A DNA stretch of 64,000 nt from Formosa sp. L2A11 (GTDB lineage Bacteria > Bacteroidota > Bacteroidia > Flavobacteriales > Flavobacteriaceae): assembly GCF_009796865.1 (NCBI RefSeq), contig NZ_CP047028.1, positions 2,294,001-2,358,000 of the forward strand. Direction: 5' to 3'. Both the position numbers and the translations under genes were made by a program. Below the pieces are notes generated by a model that saw only the letters and a program-made list of their open reading frames with translations, had not been told where the DNA came from and did no database searches. The stretch's first letter is position 1. Every line of letters begins with the position of its first letter. Shown here piece after piece: positions 46,564-56,880 of the stretch.

Positions 46564-47558
46564 TGACATTTTCTTTAGTTGTATGTACTTACATGCGCCC
46601 CATAGCGTTACAAAAATTACTAAATACAGTAACTTTACAAGTTTTATATCCTGATGAAATTCTAATTATAGATGGGTCTACTAACGATGATACAGCACGT
46701 ATGCTTAAGACCAATGCTTTTAAAAATCTTAAGTATTATAAAGTCAATGATAATCAACGCGGATTAACCAAGCAACGAAATTTCGGAATATCTAAAGTTT
46801 CAGAACGTATTAATGTGGTTTGTTTTTTAGATGATGATATTACTTTAGATACGTCTTATTTTGAAAATCTAATAGGAACTTATAACACTTATCCAAAGGC
46901 ATTAGGTGTTGGTGGCTATATTACTAATGAAGTGATTTGGGAACGCTCTAATGCAACATCGAATTCAAATTATTATGATTTTGATGGTTGGAGAAGACCT
47001 GAACCATTACGATTTAAAATTCGTGAAATATTTGGTTTAAACCCTGATGCGTTACCTGGTGTTTTACCAACGTTTTCTCATATGAGAGCAATAGGTTTTT
47101 TACCACCTTCGGGTAAAGTGTATCCTGTAGAATTATTTATGGGTGGTGTAGCTTCTTATAAGATGTCTGTTTTTAAAACCTTATCATTTTCAACCTATTT
47201 TGAAGGCTATGGTTTGTATGAGGATGCCGATTTTTGTTTGCGATTATCTAAATTAGGACAATTATATGTAAACACAGCTGCTGTTTGCGAACATCATCAT
47301 GAAATTCACGGCAGACCTAATACGTATAAATATGGAAAAATGATTATACGAAATGGATGGTATATTTGGCGAGTAAAATATAATAACCCTAATTTTAAAT
47401 CAAGATTAAAATGGCATCTAACAGCTTTTTTATTGTTGGTACTAGGTGCTTTGGGAGGGCTGAAATCTAAGAATAAGAATTTAGAACTTCAAGAGGCCTT
47501 AGGGCGTTTTGTAGGGTGGTGTAGTTTAATAGGTAATAAACCAAAAATAGAAAAATGA
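46563..47558 (+). CDS. Glycosyltransferase family 2
   Basis: A 331-residue GT-A enzyme. FSLVVCTYMRPIALQKLL, IIDGSTNDDTARML, NVVCFLDDDITLDTSYF near residue 82 and GLYEDADFCLRLSKLG near 220 are typical. The C terminus carries a hydrophobic segment (FLLLVLGALGGL). Starts at the stop codon of the exostosin gene and overlaps the next by 4 nt. Confidence 0.86.
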   Translation: MTFSLVVCTYMRPIALQKLLNTVTLQVLYPDEILIIDGSTNDDTARMLKTNAFKNLKYYKVNDNQRGLTKQRNFGISKVSERINVVCFLDDDITLDTSYFENLIGTYNTYPKALGVGGYITNEVIWERSNATSNSNYYDFDGWRRPEPLRFKIREIFGLNPDALPGVLPTFSHMRAIGFLPPSGKVYPVELFMGGVASYKMSVFKTLSFSTYFEGYGLYEDADFCLRLSKLGQLYVNTAAVCEHHHEIHGRPNTYKYGKMIIRNGWYIWRVKYNNPNFKSRLKWHLTAFLLLVLGALGGLKSKNKNLELQEALGRFVGWCSLIGNKPKIEK

Positions 47559-48640
47559 AAAGAAAAATAATTTTTATTTCTTTTAGTATTTATGAAAGTT
47601 CTGTTTCCGATTATTTTTTATCTCTTTCTGTGAAATTAGCAGAAAAACATAGAGTTATTATAATAACAGATCGTTTAGAGAGAAATGATTTACCTAAAAA
47701 CATTGAGGCTATTAAATGGCCTGGAAAAAGAGGAACAACTTTGAGAGATTTTCTGTTTTTAAAAAGTCAAGTATCTAAATTTAAACCGGATATGATGATT
47801 GCCAATTTTGGATCAGTCAACATGTTTTTAATTGTAGGATATTTATTGAGAATACCTCATAGAATTGCATGGGTACACACAATTTCTTCGCAATTTAAAT
47901 CTAATAATTTTAAACAATTAAGGAAGCAATTAATCTATAAATTAGGAACAAAAATATACACGAATTCAAATGCTACTAAATTAGATATTATCTCTACATT
48001 TAATGTTCCTGAAAAAAAAATAAATGTTATTTTCAATTCAGTAAAAGAATATAATGTTAAATCAAAACAGATAGATTTTGATAAAATAACCTATGTAGGT
48101 AGAATGCATCCTTCTAAAGGGATTGATACTTTAATTAAGGCTTTTTCTATTGTTAATAATAAATTCCCTAAAGTCTATTTGGAATTAATTGGAGGTAATC
48201 TTAAAGATGAATTATTAAATGATTATATCACATTAGCAAAAACATTAAAAGTTAAAGATAATATTAAGTTTTTAGGAAGTAAACCCAAACATGAGGTTTT
48301 AGAAGCTTTTAGTTCTGCTTATTTTTCTGTAGTACCTTCTGTTGTAGAGGCTTTTGGTTATGTGGTTATAGAAAGTTTTTCTGTAAAGACACCTGTTATA
48401 GGTTCTAGAACTTCAGGGATTTCTGAAATAATAAGAGATAAAAAAGATGGACTACTTTTTGAACCTAAAAATGAAAATGATTTAGCAGAAAAAATGATTA
48501 AATTATTAAATGATAGAAGTCTTAGAAATCAATTTAGTGCAAATTGTTATACACGGTTTATAACTGATTTTGAGGTTAATGGAGTTACTAATAAATTAGC
48601 TGAAGACTTTTGTTCATTAGTAGAAGAAATAAAAAAATAA
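47555..48640 (+). CDS. Glycosyltransferase family 4
   Basis: A 361-residue GT-B enzyme. ANFGSVNMFLIVGYLL in the N-terminal half, NVIFNSVKEYN, ITYVGRMHPSKGIDTLIKAF (donor-binding Arg/Lys) and EAFGYVVIESFSVKTPVIGS, the EX7E motif. It ends where the next gene starts (TAATG). Confidence 0.87.
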   Translation: MKRKIIFISFSIYESSVSDYFLSLSVKLAEKHRVIIITDRLERNDLPKNIEAIKWPGKRGTTLRDFLFLKSQVSKFKPDMMIANFGSVNMFLIVGYLLRIPHRIAWVHTISSQFKSNNFKQLRKQLIYKLGTKIYTNSNATKLDIISTFNVPEKKINVIFNSVKEYNVKSKQIDFDKITYVGRMHPSKGIDTLIKAFSIVNNKFPKVYLELIGGNLKDELLNDYITLAKTLKVKDNIKFLGSKPKHEVLEAFSSAYFSVVPSVVEAFGYVVIESFSVKTPVIGSRTSGISEIIRDKKDGLLFEPKNENDLAEKMIKLLNDRSLRNQFSANCYTRFITDFEVNGVTNKLAEDFCSLVEEIKK

Positions 48641-49776
48641 TGAAACTTGCAATATTTACTTTAGTACAACACAGCTTGAAAGCTAACCGCTATTATGGTT
48701 ATGCACCTTATGTGCGTGAAATGAATTTATGGACCAAGTATGTTGATGATGTTACTGTGGTGGGGATACATAAACCTAATAATACTGTAGATGCTATAGA
48801 TTGTGCTTATACTGCACCAAGCTTAGATTTTGTAGCAGTCCCCAATTTTAGTTTGTTAGGAGTTAAACAGATTTTAAGAACATTAGTGGTGTTGCCTATA
48901 GTGTTTTTTAAATGCATTCAAGCCATGCGAAAAGCGGATCATATTCATTTGCGGTGTCCATCTAACGTCGGGTTAGTAGCTTGTTTTGCACAAATGTTTT
49001 TTCCATTTAAACAAAAGTCTACTAAATATGCAGGTAATTGGGATCCGAATAGTAATCAGCCATGGACCTACCGTCTACAACAAGCTATAGTTCGAAATAC
49101 CTTTTTAACCCGAAATATGAAGGTGTTGGTGTATGGAGATTGGTCTGGTGAAACCTCTAATATATATCCGTTTATTTCAGCCACCTATCGGGATGCCGAG
49201 CGTGTGCCTTTTCAACCTAAAGATTATACACAAGAGTTGGTGTTTGTGTTTGCAGGGATGTTAGTACCTGGAAAGCGGCCTGTATTAACGGTTCAGTTTA
49301 TAGAACAATTGAATACACGGGGTATTCCTGCGCGATTAGAATTGTTTGGAGATGGTCCATTACGTCCAGAATTAGAAGATTATATTGCAAAACATGATTT
49401 AGGTTCGTGTATCACTATGCACGGGAATCAAGATAAAACGGTGGTGAAGGCTGCTTTGTTAAGCTCGCATTTTAATATTCTACTCTCAAAGAGTGAAGGC
49501 TGGCCTAAGGCCGTTGCGGAAGGTATGTTTTATGGTTGCATACCCGTAACCACAGCAGTGTCCTGTGTAGCATGGATGGTGGGGGAAGGCCAACGTGGCA
49601 TTATTGTATTACCAGATTTAGAGCAGGCTGTGAATCATTTTACCCAAGTGTTTAAGACCGGAAACCTGAATACCATGGCGGAACATGCCTTAGACTGGTC
49701 GCAACAATATACTTACGACCGTATGGAAGCAGATATTAAGCGTGTGCTGGCTGGGACATTTGTTAGTAAGGTGTAG
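48640..49776 (+). CDS. Glycosyltransferase family 4
   Basis: A 378-residue GT-B enzyme starting at the ATG in the TAATG overlap (48640), not 10 codons earlier. The donor half has FVFAGMLVPGKRPVLTVQF and SEGWPKAVAEGMFYGCIPVT (an EX7E variant). By eye its base composition is less AT-rich than 31353-34721, which hints at a different origin. It is the last gene of the plus-strand run that starts at neuB. The 184 bp up to the next gene have no further gene. Confidence 0.85.
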   Translation: MKLAIFTLVQHSLKANRYYGYAPYVREMNLWTKYVDDVTVVGIHKPNNTVDAIDCAYTAPSLDFVAVPNFSLLGVKQILRTLVVLPIVFFKCIQAMRKADHIHLRCPSNVGLVACFAQMFFPFKQKSTKYAGNWDPNSNQPWTYRLQQAIVRNTFLTRNMKVLVYGDWSGETSNIYPFISATYRDAERVPFQPKDYTQELVFVFAGMLVPGKRPVLTVQFIEQLNTRGIPARLELFGDGPLRPELEDYIAKHDLGSCITMHGNQDKTVVKAALLSSHFNILLSKSEGWPKAVAEGMFYGCIPVTTAVSCVAWMVGEGQRGIIVLPDLEQAVNHFTQVFKTGNLNTMAEHALDWSQQYTYDRMEADIKRVLAGTFVSKV

Positions 49777-49960
49777 CATGACGGGGTGTAAAATGCTATT
49801 TTTATTATTAAACTTTACTATTGTTATGATTATCTTTAAATGTTTACAAAACACGAGTTTGTGTTACTCTTTTTACTTGTTAAGTTGCAAGTTTTGATAT
49901 AATGTGTACCTTTAAAGCGCTATTAAAAGAAGTACAACATTAAAATTCAAGTCCCCTCCT

Positions 49961-50883
49961 ATGGCTATGATCTTAATTACTGGTGGTGCCGGTAATATTG
50001 GCAGTCGTTTAGCTATGCTTTTGGATAAAAACCCGAATAATCACATTGTTATTTTAGATAACCTATTAACAGGTATACGTGCACATATTCCTAATCAGAA
50101 AACGTCACGTTTATTGAGGCAGATGTTAATCAATGTCAGCATGTAGAGCCTGTTTTTAAACGGTTTCATTTTGATTATGTGTTTCACTTTGCTGCAGTCG
50201 TTGGCGTAAAACGCACCTTAGATCAACCAATTCAAGTGTTAGACGATATAGAGGGGATTAAAAACATCTTGTCTTTATCTAAACACTCAGGCGTAAAACG
50301 GGTGTTTTATTCCAGTTCGTCTGAAGTGTATGGCGAACCATTTGAACTACCACAACATGAGAGTACCCCACCCCCTTTAAATTCGAGATTGCCATATGCT
50401 ATAATTAAAAATGTAGAGGAAGCCTTTTGTAAGTCTTATTTTGAAGCCTTTGGATTGCCTTATACTATTTTTAGATTTTTTAATACCTATGGGCCACACC
50501 AAAGTGAAGATTTTGTAGTGCCACGCTTTTTACATGCTGCTTTAAAAGATAAACCCATTACCATTCATGAGGATGGTTTACAAACCCGTTCGTTTTGTTA
50601 TATAGACGATACGGTAGAAACCTATAGTAAAACCATGGAATACGGGCAATATATTAATGATGTGTTAAACGTGGGGAATGATAAAGAAATGACTATTTTA
50701 GAATTGTTAGAAACCATTATCGCTTTAACTCAGTCTAAATCGGAAATTATACACTTACCGGCTTTAAAAGAGGGCGATATGCGCAGACGCTGTCCTGATA
50801 ATACCAAGATGAAACAGGTATTACAGCGTGATTTAACGCCTTTAGAAATCGGATTAAAGCATTTGATAGACCATCGTTTTTAA
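49961..50883 (+). pseudogene. Frameshifted NAD-dependent epimerase (paralogue of 20878)
   Basis: The first 61 codons (to a stop at 50144) and the following frame (50179-50883) together align without gaps to the intact epimerase at 20878-21786. N-terminal part: GGAGNIGS; C-terminal part: SSSSEVYGEPFELPQ, YAIIKN (Tyr/Lys pair) and RSFCYIDDTV. The frame changes at the T-run at 50110-50112: one missing T would restore SRFIEADVNQ in line with VSFVQANVND of the intact copy. So this is one base from functional. A sequencing error, a recent knockout or slippage-based phase variation are all possible; reads would show which. Confidence 0.88.
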
Positions 50884-51018
50884 CGGGTACACCATTGTTG
50901 CATGTAGCTTTGTATACAGCCTCGAACAGGCTTCTTTTATGTGCTAAAGAATAACTCTAAAATGACTGTAAGTTCTTGACAAATTTAGTATTTTCGACCC
51001 CAAAATAAGACGCACGAT

Positions 51019-52086
51019 TTGAGGGTATTACAACTTATAGATAGTTTAGAGGCAGGAGGTGCAGAGCGTATGGCAGTGAATCTTGCTAATGCTTTGGTTT
51101 CGAGAGTAGAACGATCTTATTTGTGTGCCACCAGAGTTGAAGGTTTGTTAAAGCAAGGCTTAGATACAGAGGTGGGGTATTTGTTTTTAAAACGTCGCCG
51201 AACTTTAGATGTCGCTGCATTACAGCGTTTAGTTCGCTTTGTAAAAGAAGAGCAGATTACGGTTATACATGCGCATGCTTCATCCTTTTTTATGGCTAGC
51301 CTTTTAAAATTATGTTTACCTAAACGACGTGTTATTTGGCACGATCACTATGGGAATAGTGAGTTTTTAGACCAACGCCCTAAACGGATCTTACAGTGGT
51401 GTTCTAGAGGCTTTACTGCTATTATTGCAGTTAATGCACATTTGGCGGACTGGAATCGTGAGGTGCTTTACTGCAAAACTGTAACCTTTTTACCTAATTT
51501 TGTGGTGCCATACGCTTCTACAGGCGTAACCCAATTATATGGGGTACCGGGCAAACGGCTTTTGTGTTTGGCAAATTTACGACCACAAAAAGATCATATC
51601 ACCTTATTACAAGCTTGTGCAAAGGTCTTTAAAGCCCATCCGGAATGGAGTTTACACTGCGTAGGACAAGAAGGCGATGCGATTTATACGACACAGCTAC
51701 AAGACACCGTGCAGACTTTAGGTTTAGAGCAACAGGTATGGTTTTATGGCAGTTGTTCGGACACCGAACATATTATTGCGCAGGCGAATATTGGGGTGTT
51801 GGCATCAGCTTCTGAAGGCTTGCCTTTGGCACTTTTAGAATATGGCCAAGGCGGTTTAGCGGTGGTCGCGACTGCAGTGGGGGATTGTGAGCGTGTTATT
51901 CCATCGGTAGCGTATGGCTTATTAGTACCGCCAAGCGATGCTGACGCTTTAGCAACCGCGCTTTCAACCTATATCTCTGACGGGACTGCACGTACTAAAG
52001 CAGCAACGGCTTTAAAAGGTTATGTCTCGGTACACTATGCCCAAAGGGCAATTGTAAGACAACTGCTATCTATTTATAATACATAA
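51019..52086 (+). CDS. Glycosyltransferase family 4
   Basis: A 355-residue GT-B enzyme from a TTG start. The N terminus LQLIDSLEAGGAERMAVNLA is classic for GT4, as is CLANLRPQKDHITLLQA; the EX7E motif is SEGLPLALLEYGQGGLAVVA. The wording of the TTG start is supported by the lack of a later good ATG before the conserved N terminus. Only 2 bp separate it from the next gene. GC-richer, by eye, than the operon core. Confidence 0.86.
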   Translation: MRVLQLIDSLEAGGAERMAVNLANALVSRVERSYLCATRVEGLLKQGLDTEVGYLFLKRRRTLDVAALQRLVRFVKEEQITVIHAHASSFFMASLLKLCLPKRRVIWHDHYGNSEFLDQRPKRILQWCSRGFTAIIAVNAHLADWNREVLYCKTVTFLPNFVVPYASTGVTQLYGVPGKRLLCLANLRPQKDHITLLQACAKVFKAHPEWSLHCVGQEGDAIYTTQLQDTVQTLGLEQQVWFYGSCSDTEHIIAQANIGVLASASEGLPLALLEYGQGGLAVVATAVGDCERVIPSVAYGLLVPPSDADALATALSTYISDGTARTKAATALKGYVSVHYAQRAIVRQLLSIYNT

Positions 52087-52088
52087 AC

Positions 52089-53483
52089 ATGCAAGGGAAT
52101 AAAACACATAAAAAGAAATACCATTTTACCAACGATCTTTATGTATTGTTGGTGGTGGTGCATCTGTTTGTCGGGGTAGGGATTTTTTATATCCCGTTAT
52201 TTTCTAAATTGTATTTTACAGTGGTGTGTTTATATTTTATAGGTAAAGTGTTATTGTCTCCTACCCGAGAAAAAGTGATGTGGGTGTTGTTTGGTTGTGC
52301 TTATATAGCCGCAGCAGAATCTTTATTCCGGATGACGGGAGGCGGACTGTTTTATGAATTTTCTAAGTATTATGTTATTTTGTTAGTGCTGATCGGGATG
52401 TTTTTTACGGGGGTATCTAACCACAGTTATCCTTACTTTATTTATTTTATTTTATTGGTGCCTGCGGTATTAGTAGCCTCGACCACTTTAGGGTATGATT
52501 TGAATTTTAGAACATCTATTGCTTTTGTATTGAGTGGACCTGTGTGTTTGGGAGCTTCTGCCTTGTATTGCTATGATAAAAAAATGACACAAGAACAGTT
52601 GCTGCAAATTCTAGCTTGTATGAGTTTTCCTGTACTGGCTATGATGGTGTATTTGTTTTTGTACAACCCGAGTGTAAAAGAAGTTTTAGATGGTACAGGG
52701 TCTAATTTTGAAGCATCAGGGGGGTTTGGGCCTAATCAAGTGGCAACCTTATTAGGTCTTGGGATGGTAGCTTTAACGGTGCGCTTCTTTTTAAAATCTC
52801 CAACTTTATTTTTAAAAGTATTTAATTTAATATTATTAACATTCGTATCGTTTAGAGGGTTGGTCACTTTTAGTCGTGGTGGTATTTTTACTGCGGTATT
52901 GATGATTATCGGTTTTTTTGTTGTCCTGTATGGTAGGTCTACTTTCAAAAAACGGCAGCAAATTATAGGATCTTTATTTTTATTAGGTATAGGTGTGTCT
53001 ATTACTTGGATGATTACAGCGAATCAGACTAATGGACTTATTGAAAACCGGTATACCAATAAGAATGCGGCTGGAGAAGAAAAATCAGATATATCAACAG
53101 GGCGTGTTGGCTTGTTTGAGCGCGAGTTTGAAGGGTTCTTAAGACATCCGTTTCTAGGGGTAGGTGCCAGTGGGATGAAACAGGTGCGTTTGGAAGAAGA
53201 AGGACAAATTATTGCCTCGCATAACGAGGTAAGTCGTTTGTTTTCTGAGCATGGTATTTTTGGGATTATTATTTTATTACTGCTTATTTTTACGCCTTTA
53301 GCCTATAGGTTAAAACAAAAAGGGAATATATTATTTTATTCTTTTTTAATCTTTTGGTTTGCAACTATTAACCACTCGGCCATGCGTATTGCTGCACCAG
53401 GATTTATTTATGGGCTCTCATTATTACATATTACACATGAAAAAAAACGTCCTATATCTAGGAAACAACTTATCGAACACTAA
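52089..53483 (+). CDS. O-antigen polymerase/ligase-like membrane protein (Wzy or WaaL)
   Basis: A 464-residue membrane protein with about twelve hydrophobic segments and one large periplasmic loop near residue 325-390 that carries the Wzy_C-like pattern GRVGLFEREFEGFLRHPFLG and ASHNEVSRLFSEHG. Both Wzy polymerases and WaaL ligases look like this. Since export here is ABC-type and no Wzx flippase was found, a ligase or ligase-like role is the better guess, though the sequence cannot decide. Its 3' end overlaps the next transferase by 47 bp. Confidence 0.8.
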   Translation: MQGNKTHKKKYHFTNDLYVLLVVVHLFVGVGIFYIPLFSKLYFTVVCLYFIGKVLLSPTREKVMWVLFGCAYIAAAESLFRMTGGGLFYEFSKYYVILLVLIGMFFTGVSNHSYPYFIYFILLVPAVLVASTTLGYDLNFRTSIAFVLSGPVCLGASALYCYDKKMTQEQLLQILACMSFPVLAMMVYLFLYNPSVKEVLDGTGSNFEASGGFGPNQVATLLGLGMVALTVRFFLKSPTLFLKVFNLILLTFVSFRGLVTFSRGGIFTAVLMIIGFFVVLYGRSTFKKRQQIIGSLFLLGIGVSITWMITANQTNGLIENRYTNKNAAGEEKSDISTGRVGLFEREFEGFLRHPFLGVGASGMKQVRLEEEGQIIASHNEVSRLFSEHGIFGIIILLLLIFTPLAYRLKQKGNILFYSFLIFWFATINHSAMRIAAPGFIYGLSLLHITHEKKRPISRKQLIEH

Positions 53484-54450
53484 AACCAACGTTTCCTACA
53501 TGAAAGGCCTTAGTGCGGCTTTGGAACGTGAAGGGTATACCGTAATTTGTAAATCGGCTATACAATCTAAACTGGGGCGGGTGTTCTCTATGGTTAAAGC
53601 AGTGTTCAAGTATGGTTCAAGTATGGATAATGCCTTAATAGACACCTACAGTACCCAGAATTTTTACTATGCCGTTATTGTGAGTCAGTGTTGTCGGCTG
53701 ATAAGATTACCTTATATTCCCATTTTACATGGGGGAAATTTGCCGGATCGGTTAGCACACTATCCTAAAATGAGTCGTATGCTCTTTAAGCATGCTAAAG
53801 TGTTAGTGTCTCCTTCGTTATATTTAAAAGAAGCGTTTGTAAAACAAGGGTTTGATCATGTGGTGTATATACCAAATAGTTTACAGTTGCAAAACTACCC
53901 GTTTACAGTTCGGGATTTAGATTCTATTCGCTTGTTATGGGTGCGTTCGTTTTCAGAAATTTATAATCCTTGCTTAGCGGTCGATCTTTTGAAAGGGTTA
54001 CAAGACTTAGGCTATGAAGCAAGTTTGTGTATGGCTGGTCCAGATACCGATGGATCGCTTGCTAATGTGCAGACCCATGCAAAAGCTTTAGGTGTGGATG
54101 TTAAAACCCCCGGGAAGTTAACTAAAGCCGAATGGATTACTTTGGCTGCAGATTACAATGTGTTTATTAATACCACCAACTTTGATAATATGCCCGTGAG
54201 TGTGATAGAAGCTATGGCGTTAGGGTTGCCAATAGTATCTACAAACGTTGGTGGGATGCCGTTTTTAATCGAAAAAGGTGAAGATGGTATACTTGTACCA
54301 CCAAATGATTCAAAGGCTTTTATAGAGGCTATTTTGGACTTAAAGTCTACGCCTGATCGTACTCATGCTATGGTCATGAAGGCTCGTGAAAAAGTGGAGG
54401 GGTTTGATTGGGACGTGGTGAAGGCGCAGTGGATGTCTGTATTGGGGTAG
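53437..54450 (+). CDS. Glycosyltransferase family 4
   Basis: A 337-residue GT-B enzyme. The ATG at 53437 (MKKNVLYLGNNLSNTKTNV) is taken, not an earlier in-frame codon 26 upstream, which lies inside the Wzy-like gene; even so the two genes overlap by 47 bp. Donor half: LLWVRSFSEIYNPCLAVDLL and NFDNMPVSVIEAMALGLPIVS (EX7E motif). It is the last gene of the polysaccharide block before the 2.1-kb repeat array. Confidence 0.86.
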   Translation: MKKNVLYLGNNLSNTKTNVSYMKGLSAALEREGYTVICKSAIQSKLGRVFSMVKAVFKYGSSMDNALIDTYSTQNFYYAVIVSQCCRLIRLPYIPILHGGNLPDRLAHYPKMSRMLFKHAKVLVSPSLYLKEAFVKQGFDHVVYIPNSLQLQNYPFTVRDLDSIRLLWVRSFSEIYNPCLAVDLLKGLQDLGYEASLCMAGPDTDGSLANVQTHAKALGVDVKTPGKLTKAEWITLAADYNVFINTTNFDNMPVSVIEAMALGLPIVSTNVGGMPFLIEKGEDGILVPPNDSKAFIEAILDLKSTPDRTHAMVMKAREKVEGFDWDVVKAQWMSVLG

Positions 54451-54500
54451 TTTATTTTTAATATTGAACTATATTTTTTTAGGACTTGTTACTTTTTGTT

Positions 54501-56580
54501 TCGTCATGCCGAACTTGATTTGGTATCTCATTGAGTGAGGCATCGGTTTTGTGTATGTTGATGGTCTTATCTTTCTGTTCATTTTGTCTTGATACAGATC
54601 CTTCGACTTCGCTCTGGATAAACCAAGCCAAAAAATCAAATGAATTTATAGGTCATTGCTAAAGCACCACGCACTTTCGATACTTCATGCTTATTGCTGC
54701 GCAATGCAGTTCCGTATCTTCGTTTGTTATGACTGAAAATTTATGGCTTGCTTTCATGATTTGTTTTTTATAATTAATTTTTCTTGTTTTCGTCATACCA
54801 AACTTGTTTTGGTATCCCATTGAGTGAGAGGTTTTCTATATATTGAAGGTATTATCTTCATGTTCATTTTTTTCATTGCTAAAAAAACGAACCAAAAAAA
54901 TCTAGGCTTACGAAAGTATTTCTAAATGTTATGTTCCATCTCTAAATTTTAAGAACTCGCATTTGATATTTTTGTACTAACTACGATTTAGTTTTATATA
55001 AAAATTCGTATTCTTAATTTAATTCGTTTCGCTCATACAGCTTAAAATTTCACGAGCTGTTCACTGCACATTTTAAGATATACTTTCGGTAGGCCAGGAC
55101 TTAACTTTTAACGTTATAGTTTATTCTTTCATGAGTTATTGCTCTTGGTTTCGTCATGCCGAACTTGATTTGGTATCCTATTGAGTGAAGCAGAGGTTTT
55201 ATATATGTTGAAGGTCTTATCTTTCTGTTCATTTTGTCTTGATACAGATCCTTCGACTTTGCTCTGGATAAACCAAGCCAAAAAATCAAATGAATTTATA
55301 GGTCATTGCTAAAGCACCACGCACTTTCGATACTTCATGCTTATTGCTGCGCAATGCAGTTCCGTATCTTCGTTTGTTATGACTGAAAATTTATGGCTTG
55401 CTTTCATGATTTGTTTTTTATAATTAATTTTTCTTGTTTTCGTCATACCAAACTTGTTTTGGTATCCCATTGAGTGAGAGGTTTTCTATATATTGAAGGT
55501 ATTATCTTCATGTTCATTTTTTTCATTGCTAAAAAAACGAACCAAAAAAATCTAGGCTTACGAAAGGATCTCTAAATGTTATGTTCCAACTCTAAATTTT
55601 AAGAACTCGCATTTGATATTTTTGTACTAACTACGATTTAGTTTTATATAAAAATTAGTATTCTTAATTTAATTCGTTTAACTCATACAGCTTAAAATTT
55701 CACGAGTTGTTCACTGCACATTTTACGATATACTTTCGGTAGGCCAGATCTTAACTTTTAACGTTATAGTTTATTCTTTCACGACTTATTGCACTTGGTT
55801 TCGTCATGCCGAACTTGATTTGGTATCTCATTGAATGAAAGAGAGGTTTTCCATATATTGAAGGTGTTATCTTAATGTTCATTTTTTTCATTGCTAAAAA
55901 AACGAACCAAAAAAATATAGGCTTACGAAAGGATCTCTAAATGTTATGTTCCATCTCTAAATTTTAAGAACTCGCATTTGATATTTTTGTACTAACTACG
56001 ATTTAGTTTTATATGAAAATTAGTATTCTTAATTTAATTCGTTTGGCTCATACAGCTTAAAATTTCACGAGCTGTTCACTGTACATTTTACGATATACTT
56101 TCGGTAGGCCAGGTCTTAACTTTCAACGTTATAGTTTATTCTTTCACGACTTATTACTCTTGGTTTCTGTCATGCCGAACTTGATTCGGTATCTCATTGA
56201 GTAAGAAATAGATTTTCTGTGTATTGAAGGTGTTATCTTAATGTTCATTTTTTTCATTGCTAAAAAAACGAACCAAAAAAATCTAGGCTTACGAAAGTAT
56301 TTCTAAATGTTATGTTCCATCTCTAAATTTTAAGAACTCGCATTTGATATTTTTGTACTAACTACGATTTAGTTTTATATAAAAATTAGTATTCTTAATT
56401 TAATTCGTTTGGCTCATACAGCTTAAAATTTCACGAGCTGTTCACTGTACATTTTACGATATACTTTCGGTAGGCCAGGTCTTAACTTTCAACGTTATAG
56501 TTTATTCTTTCACGACTTATTGCTCTTGGTTTCGTCATGCCGAACTTGATTCGGTATCTCATTGAGTGAGAAAAATATTT
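54501..56580 (+). repeat. Tandem hairpin array 4 (650-bp compound unit)
   Basis: Seven GTCAT-type hairpins lie at 54503, 54792, 55153, 55442, 55803, 56169 and 56534. The spacings are 289, 361, 289, 361, 366 and 365 bp: a compound 289 + 361 = 650-bp unit occurs twice at exactly the same length, then the 361-366 bp half continues twice. Sequence between copies is nearly identical. No gene lies here; the reading frames are repeat artefacts. Array 5 at 59291 is made of the same blocks. Confidence 0.93.
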
Positions 56581-56608
56581 TATGTATGTAAAAGAGTCTT
56601 ATCAGTAT

Positions 56609-56680
56609 AATAAGATTATGAAACCAGTTTAGAATAACGTGGAGTAATCAACATATAATTTAGTGTGTCAATTTAAATTT
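56609..56680 (+). repeat. Direct repeat flanking tonB and the phosphotransferase (left copy)
   Basis: GAAACCAGTTT and GAGTAATCAACATATAATTT (with a few differences) recur at 60569-60650. So the region between array 4 and array 5 has matching flanks outside the hairpin units. The rest of 56681-56880 is AT-rich, with no gene. Confidence 0.7.
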
Positions 56681-56880
56681 CCTACACTATTGTTACTACA
56701 TGTATTGCTTCTTTTTAAGTTTGTTTATGCCTTATTTTAATTATTGATTTTTAGTGTTTTAATGTGTTTTTTGGCATGTGATATTTATCTGAAACATGAT
56801 GAATGTCATAGTTTTTTAGGCTCTTTTTTTCTACCTTAATACTAGTTAAAAAGGAATATTCACCATTAAAATATATCATC

